Source of the DNA: Planctomycetota bacterium
Lineage (GTDB): Bacteria; Planctomycetota; Phycisphaerae; WQYP01
Direction: 5' to 3'
Assembly: GCA_021852225.1 (NCBI GenBank)
Contig: JAJZOA010000333.1
Location: 1-8,545 of the forward strand
DNA: 8,545 nt
Of this stretch, positions 1 through 5,401 are shown piece after piece; the first letter of the stretch is position 1, and each line of letters starts with the position of its first letter. Both the position numbers and the translations under genes were made by a program. The notes under the pieces are model-generated. The model made no database searches. It worked only from the letters and a program-made list of their open reading frames with translations, and was not told where the DNA came from.

Positions 1-37
1 TGTCCTTCAGCAGGTCTTTGCGGTTGATTCGGGCCAT
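1..37 (-). CDS. N-terminal fragment of an unidentified protein, cut by the left edge
   Basis: On the minus strand an ATG at 37-35 opens a frame reading MARINRKDLLKD before the window ends. An AAAGGA-type Shine-Dalgarno lies nine bases upstream of the ATG, which supports a real start. Twelve residues are too few to name a family. The basic start followed by DLLKD recalls small membrane-anchored or TPR-type proteins that begin with a similar motif, but this is only an impression. It has the same orientation as metG and the Gfo/Idh-like gene, yet the gap of about 320 bases suggests it is transcribed separately. Confidence 0.5.
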   Translation of the reverse strand, partial: MARINRKDLLKD

Positions 38-111
38 GGGAAAACGTCCTTTCAAGGGGTTGCGAACCGCGCTAGCCTGAAGCCGCGCGGCGGCGCGCCT
101 AAAACAGGGAT

Positions 112-140
112 ACTTTAACGTCTGTCACCGGATTGACCAA
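112..140 (-). promoter_or_regulatory. Weak candidate promoter for the left-edge gene
   Basis: On the minus strand TTGGTC (140-135) and TAAAGT (117-112) are separated by exactly 17 bases, about 75 bases upstream of the ATG at 37. The hexamers match the sigma-70 consensus only partly (3/6 and 4/6), so this rests mainly on spacing and position. Confidence 0.2.
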
Positions 141-175
141 ATGGGAGCGGGAAAATTTAGCGCAAGGGTAACAAT

Positions 176-216
176 TTGCCGGGGTGGGATTGGCCTGGCG
201 AACAGGCCGCCGGCAA
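176..216. other. Two-part hairpin in the intergenic region
   Basis: Outer arms TTGCCGG (176-182) and CCGGCAA (210-216) pair perfectly over 7 bp. Inner arms GGCCTG (192-197) and CAGGCC (203-208) pair over 6 bp around a GCGAA loop. Nine unpaired bases lie between the left arms and one between the right arms. No T-run follows on the minus strand, so a simple intrinsic terminator is unlikely. It may be an mRNA 3'-end stabilising structure for the Gfo/Idh-like gene, or a chance GC-rich structure. Confidence 0.35.
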
Positions 217-358
217 GTCCACGCCATTTTTGCCGGGCTGCTGAAACAAGACCGACATATCGGACGGTTTTCAGCTTTCATGGCGCAACAGATTCAGGGT
301 CTAAAGTGCAAACGAAAAGCACACAAAGCGGCCAGTTATGTATCCGTTCAAGGCGGGA

Positions 359-1381
359 CTATCCGTGGAGGCCGCGGAAGTGTTGCGGCGATTCGGCCGC
401 GCCTGTGCGGTGGGAGACCATCATGGCGGTCAGCGTGGCCGCCGTTTCGGTAAGGAAATGTGGCCAGCCTCGGTCGGGGGTCGGCGGGGCGACAAACTGC
501 GTGCAAAATTCGTCCAGCTCGGCAAGGAGGGGCTTCCAGGGAAGATCAAAGGATTGCGCGGGTGCGGAATCCTGTTCCAGTTTTTCGCCGTTGGAGGCAG
601 CCCGCACGTTATAGGCATGGTCAGAGATGGTCACAAGCTGGCTGGCGTTAAAAAGTGAAAGCGTGCGGGTAAGGGGTGAGTCATGGTCGCAGACCACCAG
701 GGAAGCGGTGGCTTCAATAAAGCGAAGGGTCATGCAGACCGAACCGTTGACATCGGTAAACCGGTCACGATTTCCCAGTTCGCCCTGCACGGCGGCGAAT
801 ACGGATGCGGGCACGCCGAGGGTTTCAATAACGGTGCGGCAGGCATCCCAGGCCAGAACGGAAAGCGATCGAACCGAGGCTTGTGCGGCGGGCCAGTCCC
901 GGGCGCGGGAATGGGTAATGCCGGTCCAATTGCCGGCCAGAAAGCGGAGGCCGCTAAGATAATCTTCGGAATTTCGGCATTGGCGCATGGCCCAGGAGGA
1001 AGTCATCCGCGGCCAGATATAAAGGAGCGGTGTAACCGGTTCGAGCATCAGACTCAATTTGCGGGCTTCGTTCAGGTTCTGCACCGGCGGGCCAAGGCTG
1101 AAAATGCCGATTTCCTGCTGAATGCAGGCGATGATGAAATCCAGCGAAAAATTCCGCGGCCGGTCCAGAATGACGATTTGCGGGGTGGCCTCAAGCATCA
1201 TGCGGCGGAAATCAACATAAAATGGAGCGTCCAGCCGTTGTCCCAAATTACGGGCTGAACCCATTTGAAGCTGCGCGACGGCGACAATATTAATTTTGCC
1301 GGCGTCGCGGGCCTGCGCTATGGCATCCACCCAGTCCTTCTGTATCTGTTCCAGACCGACTATGGCACAATTAATTGACAC
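359..1381 (-). CDS. Degenerate Gfo/Idh/MocA-fold protein, probably non-catalytic
   Basis: The layout is that of the Gfo/Idh/MocA oxidoreductases: an N-terminal Rossmann half (strand INCAIVGL, then NIVAVAQ, then a PQIVILDRP strand), a following helix, and a C-terminal alpha/beta half ending in a helix-rich tail around ELDEFCTQFV. About 340 residues is normal for the family. Key signatures are altered. The nucleotide-binding GxGxxG is reduced to GLEQIQ, the conserved EKP motif that carries the catalytic or cofactor-contacting lysine is replaced by GPP, and the usual DxxxH-type catalytic helix reads WDACRTVIETLG with no histidine. Oxidoreductase activity is therefore doubtful; a structural, binding or regulatory role is an inference. 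The chosen GTG at 1381-1379 follows AGGGTGG five bases upstream and places the first beta strand close to the N-terminus. An in-frame GTG at 1420 would add 13 residues. The gene sits 66 bases behind metG on the same strand, so co-transcription is likely. Confidence 0.72.
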   Translation of the reverse strand: MSINCAIVGLEQIQKDWVDAIAQARDAGKINIVAVAQLQMGSARNLGQRLDAPFYVDFRRMMLEATPQIVILDRPRNFSLDFIIACIQQEIGIFSLGPPVQNLNEARKLSLMLEPVTPLLYIWPRMTSSWAMRQCRNSEDYLSGLRFLAGNWTGITHSRARDWPAAQASVRSLSVLAWDACRTVIETLGVPASVFAAVQGELGNRDRFTDVNGSVCMTLRFIEATASLVVCDHDSPLTRTLSLFNASQLVTISDHAYNVRAASNGEKLEQDSAPAQSFDLPWKPLLAELDEFCTQFVAPPTPDRGWPHFLTETAATLTAMMVSHRTGAAESPQHFRGLHG

Positions 1382-1447
1382 AAACACCACCCTGTTAAAG
1401 TCAGCGGCACCTTGTGGCACCGCATCCCATTATGCCGCTGGCATATT

Positions 1448-3502
1448 CTAGTGCACCCGTTGGCCGGGAGTAGCCTTGGAGTCCACCGCAAGCAGGAATA
1501 CTTCGGTTCCGCCAGGCCCGGCGGCCAGAATCATGCCTTCGCTTATGCCGAACTTCATTTTGCGCGGCGCCAGATTGGCGCAAAAAATCACCAGGCGACC
1601 GACCAGTTCCTCCGCGGAATAGGCCTTTTTTATACCCGCCAGAATATTCCGCTTACCCAATGGTCCGGCGTCCAGAACAAGGCGCATCAGTTTATCGGTT
1701 TCAACCACCGCGGCGGCTTCCAGCACGCGCGCCACGCGCAGATCTATGGCGGCGAACTGATCGATGGTGCAGGTGGCGGCAAGCGGTTCATCCGGCGGGG
1801 CGCTTACCGCGGCAGGAGCCGGTGCGCTGGCTGCGGACGCGGCAGGTGTGGCATCGGTAGCGGCATTCACATTTTCCTGAAGCATGGCGTGTATCTGCCT
1901 TTCGTCAATACGGGTAATAAGATGTTCAAAGGGATTGATTTTCTGTGATGGCATGGAATCCACCGCATCGGACCATTTCATGGGGCCAACCCGCAGGCAG
2001 GCTTCAACCTTGGCGGCGTAAGCGGGCAGAATGGGCTTAAGGTAAAGCGTCAGAATCCGGCCACATTCCAAAGCCGCGGTCAATACGCCACGCGCCGCTT
2101 CGGGGTCTTTCTTTATCAGCGACCAGGGCGCCTGATCTTCAACATATTTGTTGGCTTTATCGGCCAACTGGCAGATCAACCGGGTAACGGCGGCGTAATT
2201 GCGGTCTTCGTAAGCCTGGGCGATAACGGACTGGGCATCGCGAATTTCCTTCAGGAGCGGCAGGGCGTCGGCCAGGGGAATACCGGTGCGGCCATCCAGA
2301 TTTTTTACGAGCATGGGCGCGGCCCGGCTGATAAGATTGGCGAGTTTGCCCACCAGTTCGCTGTTCACGCGGGCGGCGAAATCTTCAAAACTAAGGTCCA
2401 GGTCCGCGGGCGCCGCGTTCAGCCGCGTGGCCAGATAATATCGCAGCCATTGCGGGTCCAGATGGCGGGCGTATTGATCCGCATTAATGAAGGTGCCGCG
2501 GCTTTTGGACATTTTCTCTCCGTTGACCGTCAGATGGCCATGGACGAAGAGTTTGCGTGGTGTGTGAAGTCCGGTGCCAAGAAGGATCGCCGGCCAGAAC
2601 AGGGCATGAAAATAAACAATGTCCTTGCCGATGAAATGATAAATTTCCAGATCGGCATCCTGCCAGTATTCCAGCGCGTCGTCGGCATTGCCGCGCAGGA
2701 ACCGGGCCAAGGCGGCGAGGTAGCCGATGGGGGCATCAAGCCAGTTATAGAAATATTTTCCGGGACAGCCGGGAATTTCAAAACCGAAGAAGGGAGCATC
2801 GCGTGAAATATCCCAGTCCTTCAGTTGGTCCGCGAACCATTCAGCGAGTTTGCGCGCGACGGATTCATCCACAAATCCATTGGCCATAAGCCCTTGCAGG
2901 GCATCGCGGAAGTGTTCCAGCCGCAGGAAAAAATGGGGGCTGCTGCGGCGTTCGGGTACGGCACCGCTGATGGCGCTTTTGGGATTAAGAAGGTCGGTGG
3001 GATCGTAGGTTTTTCCGCAGATTTCACAGGAGTCGCCATATTGGTCAGGCGATTTGCAATTGGGGCAGGTGCCGCGGATAAAGCGATCAGGCAGAAAGAT
3101 TTTCTCGGCCGGATCGAAGAATTGTTCGACCTGGCGCTCGGCGATATGTCCGGCTGCGGTAAGCCGCGCGTATAAAATACCGCAAAGTTCGCGGTTTTCA
3201 GGTGAATGGGTGGAATAATATTGGTCAAAACCGATATCAAACCGGGCAAAGCTCTCCTGATGCTCTTGATTCATGCGGGCGATGAACTGGTCCGGTTCAA
3301 GACCTTCCTTGCGGGCACGGAGCATGATGGGGGTGCCGTGGGCGTCGTCGCCGCACAGGTAGGTGACGGTGTGGCCGCAGAGGCGCTGGAACCGGACCCA
3401 GATGTCGGTTTGAATATATTCCACCAAGTGTCCGATATGGATCGAACCGTTGGCGTACGGAAGAGCCGAGGTAACGAGAATTTTGCGATACTTTTGCGTC
3501 AT
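1448..3502 (-). CDS. metG: Methionyl-tRNA synthetase with C-terminal tRNA-binding domain
   Basis: This cytoplasmic class I synthetase charges tRNA-Met with methionine using ATP, and is essential for translation. The 684-residue product is close in size to the E. coli enzyme (677). Near the N-terminus is PYANGSIHIGH, with the HIGH signature at residues 22-25. A zinc knuckle has four cysteines as CPNC and CEIC (about 146, 149, 159, 162). The KMSKS loop is at 330-334, and the anticodon-binding helical domain includes EDQAPW, whose Trp (about 460) matches the anticodon-reading Trp of the family. A linker rich in Ala and Pro (about 546-575) leads to a dimerising tRNA-binding OB-fold domain (IDLRVARVLEA onward to the end). 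The ATG at 3502 is preferred because GGAG lies five bases upstream; the frame extends to an ATG at 3520 without a ribosome binding site. It is divergent from the desaturase gene and followed by the Gfo/Idh-like gene. Confidence 0.97.
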   Translation of the reverse strand: MTQKYRKILVTSALPYANGSIHIGHLVEYIQTDIWVRFQRLCGHTVTYLCGDDAHGTPIMLRARKEGLEPDQFIARMNQEHQESFARFDIGFDQYYSTHSPENRELCGILYARLTAAGHIAERQVEQFFDPAEKIFLPDRFIRGTCPNCKSPDQYGDSCEICGKTYDPTDLLNPKSAISGAVPERRSSPHFFLRLEHFRDALQGLMANGFVDESVARKLAEWFADQLKDWDISRDAPFFGFEIPGCPGKYFYNWLDAPIGYLAALARFLRGNADDALEYWQDADLEIYHFIGKDIVYFHALFWPAILLGTGLHTPRKLFVHGHLTVNGEKMSKSRGTFINADQYARHLDPQWLRYYLATRLNAAPADLDLSFEDFAARVNSELVGKLANLISRAAPMLVKNLDGRTGIPLADALPLLKEIRDAQSVIAQAYEDRNYAAVTRLICQLADKANKYVEDQAPWSLIKKDPEAARGVLTAALECGRILTLYLKPILPAYAAKVEACLRVGPMKWSDAVDSMPSQKINPFEHLITRIDERQIHAMLQENVNAATDATPAASAASAPAPAAVSAPPDEPLAATCTIDQFAAIDLRVARVLEAAAVVETDKLMRLVLDAGPLGKRNILAGIKKAYSAEELVGRLVIFCANLAPRKMKFGISEGMILAAGPGGTEVFLLAVDSKATPGQRVH

Positions 3503-3507
3503 GCGGA

Positions 3508-3511
3508 CTCC
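3508..3511 (-). promoter_or_regulatory. Shine-Dalgarno that decides the metG start
   Basis: GGAG on the minus strand lies five bases before the ATG at 3502. The ATG 18 bases further upstream (3520) has no comparable purine run and would lie almost on the predicted transcription start, so the shorter protein is preferred. Confidence 0.6.
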
Positions 3512-3533
3512 ACAAGCCATTCAAGGCGGCGAT

Positions 3534-3539
3534 ATTGTA
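3534..3539 (-). promoter_or_regulatory. Candidate -10 element for metG
   Basis: TACAAT on the minus strand matches five of six consensus positions and lies about 31 bases upstream of the chosen metG ATG, giving a leader of roughly 25 bases. I cannot identify a good -35 hexamer at the proper distance. Confidence 0.4.
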
Positions 3540-3567
3540 ACGCAACGGCGGAAATTGTGCGTGTTTT

Positions 3568-3578
3568 CCCGCTGCGGG
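3568..3578. other. Small inverted repeat midway between the divergent promoters
   Basis: CCCGCTGCGGG is an inverted repeat placed about midway between the two divergent -10 boxes. It could be a short operator, but it is brief and GC-rich, so chance is quite possible. Confidence 0.2.
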
Positions 3579-3601
3579 TATTCGATATTTTCAGGCCAGC
3601 C

Positions 3602-3610
3602 TGCTACAAT
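3602..3610 (+). promoter_or_regulatory. Candidate extended -10 promoter for the desaturase gene
   Basis: TGCTACAAT combines a TG extended -10 dinucleotide with a five-of-six -10 hexamer (TACAAT, 3605-3610), about 78 bases before the GTG start. There is no convincing -35, which is tolerated in extended -10 promoters. The leader would be about 70 bases long. Confidence 0.42.
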
Positions 3611-3687
3611 ACAAGAACAGTAGAGCAGCGACGGTTCGCGCCTGATCGTTAGCGGCGGGCGGACCTGCGCGTTGATACGAGGATATC

Positions 3688-4650
3688 GTGACATTGATTG
3701 AAAAAGCCGAATTAACCCAGGTTTTATCCAGGCCGGACGAGGGAACAAAAGTTGCGGACAGCGGATCTGAGTCCAAAGGCAAGTTTTTGCGGAGTCGCGT
3801 TTTGCGCGATGGCCAGTCGGTTCGGTTTCAATGGTATCACACCTCGGTGTTTCTTATCCTGCATATTCTGGCGGTGGTGGCGTTCCTGCCGATGTTTATA
3901 GGCTGGTCATCGCTGGGCGTTTTTCTGGCCATGTGCTGGATTACCGGTGCCTGGGGCGTTACGCTGGGTTACCACAGGCTGTTGACGCATCGGAGTTTTG
4001 CCACCTATAAATGGGTGGAATATATGCTGACGATGTTTGCCTGCCTTTCTTGGCAGGGCGGCCCGATTAAATGGGTTGGAACGCATAGGCTGCACCATGC
4101 ACAGTCTGATTTACCAGGTGACCCGCATTCACCCAAAGACGGATTCTGCTGGTCGCACGTTTTCTGGATTCTGCATTCCGCCCGCCCGGATGAAGACCCA
4201 TATTCCGTCACCAAAGACCTTCAAAAAGATCCGGTCATGATGTTTTTTGATAAATACTGGTATGTACCCCAGTTTTTTGCCGCCGCATTGCTGTTCGGAC
4301 TGGGCTGGTGGCTGATGGGGAGTCTGACGACCGGTTTTGCATGGGTGCTGTGGGGCATTTGTCTGCGAACTGTGGTGATGTATCACGCGACCTGGTTTGT
4401 GAATTCAGCCGCTCACACATGGGGATATCGGAATTTTGAAACCGAAGATGACTCGCGTAACAACTGGTGGGTGGCGCTGGTATCGTTTGGGGAAGGCTGG
4501 CACAACAACCATCATGCCCAGCAGCGTTCCGCGGCCCATGGAATGCGGTGGTTTGAATTTGATATTACCTATTGGACTATTCTGACGATGAAAACGCTCG
4601 GCCTTGCGTGGAAGGTAGTGAGTCCAAAGCCGCCGGGGGCGACCGAATAA
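3688..4650 (+). CDS. Membrane fatty-acid (acyl-CoA delta-9 type) desaturase
   Basis: This is a di-iron integral-membrane desaturase that would introduce a cis double bond into a saturated acyl chain, using O2 and an electron donor, to adjust membrane fluidity. The three histidine boxes of the stearoyl-CoA/OLE1-DesC class are intact: HRLLTH (96-101), HRLHH (133-137) and HNNHH (272-276). The additional NSAAH (239-243) that completes the metal site in acyl-CoA desaturases is also present. Hydrophobic segments at about 52-72, 75-95, 195-213 and 216-235 fit a four-helix membrane topology with the boxes on the cytoplasmic face. At 320 residues there is no cytochrome b5 domain, so a separate electron donor is needed. 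The first 45 or so residues are hydrophilic. Start is GTG with GAGGA four bases upstream. The precise substrate (CoA, ACP or phospholipid) and the delta-9 position are inferred from family resemblance. It is transcribed away from metG and converges on the methyltransferase gene. Confidence 0.94.
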   Translation: MTLIEKAELTQVLSRPDEGTKVADSGSESKGKFLRSRVLRDGQSVRFQWYHTSVFLILHILAVVAFLPMFIGWSSLGVFLAMCWITGAWGVTLGYHRLLTHRSFATYKWVEYMLTMFACLSWQGGPIKWVGTHRLHHAQSDLPGDPHSPKDGFCWSHVFWILHSARPDEDPYSVTKDLQKDPVMMFFDKYWYVPQFFAAALLFGLGWWLMGSLTTGFAWVLWGICLRTVVMYHATWFVNSAAHTWGYRNFETEDDSRNNWWVALVSFGEGWHNNHHAQQRSAAHGMRWFEFDITYWTILTMKTLGLAWKVVSPKPPGATE

Positions 4651-4653
4651 TGG

Positions 4654-4673
4654 GGCACCGGGGTAGTGGTGCC
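4654..4673. terminator. Weak hairpin just after the desaturase stop
   Basis: GGCACC (4654-4659) and GGTGCC (4668-4673) form a 6-bp GC-rich stem with an 8-base loop, starting four bases after the TAA. There is no T-run behind it, so intrinsic termination would be inefficient. The 97-base gap between convergent genes is where a bidirectional terminator is expected. A second AT-rich palindrome, ATCTTATTAAGAT, lies at 4701-4713. Confidence 0.3.
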
Positions 4674-4747
4674 AAGCTCAAAGGCCCGCAGTACAGAATT
4701 ATCTTATTAAGATCAGGACCGGGCTGGTTCGAAGCGCCCGATTTAAG

Positions 4748-5320
4748 TCAGTCTGGGACGGGCGGTCGCTCTCTGGCCAGCATGCGTCTTTTTGCCTGCA
4801 CGCCGCCAAAGCCGGAAAATCCGGTTAATTTACCATTTGCCCCAACAACACGGTGGCAAGGAATCAGAACGGGCCACGGATTGCGGCCCAGCGCCGCACC
4901 GACCGCACGTGCGGCACCCGGCTTTCCCATGGCCGCAGCCAACTCTCCATATGTCCGCGTTTGGCCCCAAGGAATTCCTGCGGTATGTTGCAGAACCAGC
5001 CGGTCAAAATCCCGCACACTCGACCAGTCCAGATAACCCGCCAGTTTCCGCCGTGGACTGGCTTGCCGCGCAATAGACTTAGGCTGGCCTCCGTAGTATT
5101 GGCGGAGAAAGCCGGTCAGTTCGACGGCCCAGCGCGGCAATTGCGACGGTTTTATACGGGTCAGACCCGCCCCGTGCTGGTGGTAAATATCGCCGAGCAG
5201 GCGCTTTTGGTTTCTGGCGGCGGTATATATCCGGACGAGATTTTCACCGCGCAGAAGAATAGCGCATGGCCCCCATTGTGTGGAAAAAACGTGCACGCAC
5301 AATTTCGATTCAGACCGCAT
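4748..5320 (-). CDS. Methylated-DNA--protein-cysteine S-methyltransferase (MGMT/Ogt type)
   Basis: This is a suicide DNA-repair protein that transfers a methyl group from O6-methylguanine (or O4-methylthymine) to its own cysteine. The active-site motif IPCHRVV is intact, with the acceptor Cys at about residue 155 of the 190-residue product. Upstream are the helix-turn-helix with the arginine-finger element (GAARAVGAALGRNP, Arg about 138) and the conserved turn TRTYGELA. Downstream is the substrate-binding loop GFSGFGG, followed by a KRRML tail. The N-terminal half (about 1-90) is the variable domain of Ogt-like proteins. There is no Ada zinc/AraC portion, so this is a stand-alone repair enzyme and not an adaptive-response regulator. 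ATG at 5320 has AGGAG eight bases upstream; an in-frame TTG at 5356 overlaps the predicted -10 and is rejected. It has its own candidate promoter in the gap after the acyl-CoA synthetase gene. Confidence 0.93.
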   Translation of the reverse strand: MRSESKLCVHVFSTQWGPCAILLRGENLVRIYTAARNQKRLLGDIYHQHGAGLTRIKPSQLPRWAVELTGFLRQYYGGQPKSIARQASPRRKLAGYLDWSSVRDFDRLVLQHTAGIPWGQTRTYGELAAAMGKPGAARAVGAALGRNPWPVLIPCHRVVGANGKLTGFSGFGGVQAKRRMLARERPPVPD

Positions 5321-5328
5321 GGTTCTGG

Positions 5329-5333
5329 CTCCT
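5329..5333 (-). promoter_or_regulatory. Shine-Dalgarno fixing the methyltransferase start
   Basis: AGGAG on the minus strand stands eight bases before the ATG at 5320. No equivalent site precedes the in-frame TTG at 5356. Confidence 0.6.
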
Positions 5334-5354
5334 GACTGGGCAACGCATCGGTAC

Positions 5355-5382
5355 AAGATATTTATGTAGATGAATTCGTCAA
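5355..5382 (-). promoter_or_regulatory. Candidate sigma-70-type promoter for the methyltransferase gene
   Basis: On the minus strand TTGACG (5382-5377, five of six) and TATCTT (5360-5355, four of six) are spaced by 16 bases in an AT-rich stretch. The -10 lies 34 bases upstream of the ATG at 5320, giving a leader near 28 bases. This is the best-formed promoter candidate in the window and implies that the repair gene need not depend on readthrough from the acyl-CoA synthetase gene. Confidence 0.5.
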
Positions 5383-5401
5383 TCCGTAAACTGCCCGGGA
5401 A

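Larger units (their letters stand above)
38..358. other. Intergenic region without a convincing gene
   Basis: I find no credible coding sequence here; the short frames present lack ribosome binding sites and family resemblance. Visible structure includes a small GC-only hairpin (CGCGC 84-88 with GCGCG 93-97) that would fall in the 5' leader of the left-edge gene, a larger two-part stem at 176-216, and a weak hairpin (CCGA 252-255 / TCGG 260-263). The last is followed, read on the minus strand, by the T-rich TCTTGTTT, so it is the nearest thing to a terminator for the Gfo/Idh-like gene. None of these is a textbook terminator. Confidence 0.5.

Noticed and set aside
83..99. GC-only palindromes CCGCGCGG and GGCGCGCC as a terminator
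   Set aside because: There is no following T-run on either strand and the position fits the leader of the left-edge gene; simple GC-rich sequence explains it.
141..1258. Plus-strand open frames at 141-614, 338-658, 627-962 and 683-1258 opposite the Gfo/Idh-like gene and its flank
   Set aside because: They show no family resemblance, have composition typical of antisense shadows in GC-rich DNA, and mostly overlap a minus-strand gene with a recognisable fold.
1412..1948. A 178-residue plus-strand frame opposite the 3' end of metG
   Set aside because: It is antisense to the well-supported tRNA-binding domain of methionyl-tRNA synthetase, with no ribosome binding site or recognisable motif.
3503..3520. 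Extended metG start at the ATG at 3520
   Set aside because: It has no Shine-Dalgarno and lies almost on the predicted transcription start; the ATG at 3502 has GGAG at good spacing and gives the usual N-terminus of the family.
4720..4740. GGTTCGAA flanked by CGGGC and GCCCG, resembling a tRNA T-arm
   Set aside because: The five bases next to the loop do not pair as a T-stem, and no acceptor, D or anticodon arms can be found around it, so it is not a tRNA and there is no sign of an attachment site.
5321..5356. Longer methyltransferase from the in-frame TTG at 5356
   Set aside because: TTG is a rare start, it overlaps the predicted -10 element, and the ATG at 5320 has a clear AGGAG site.
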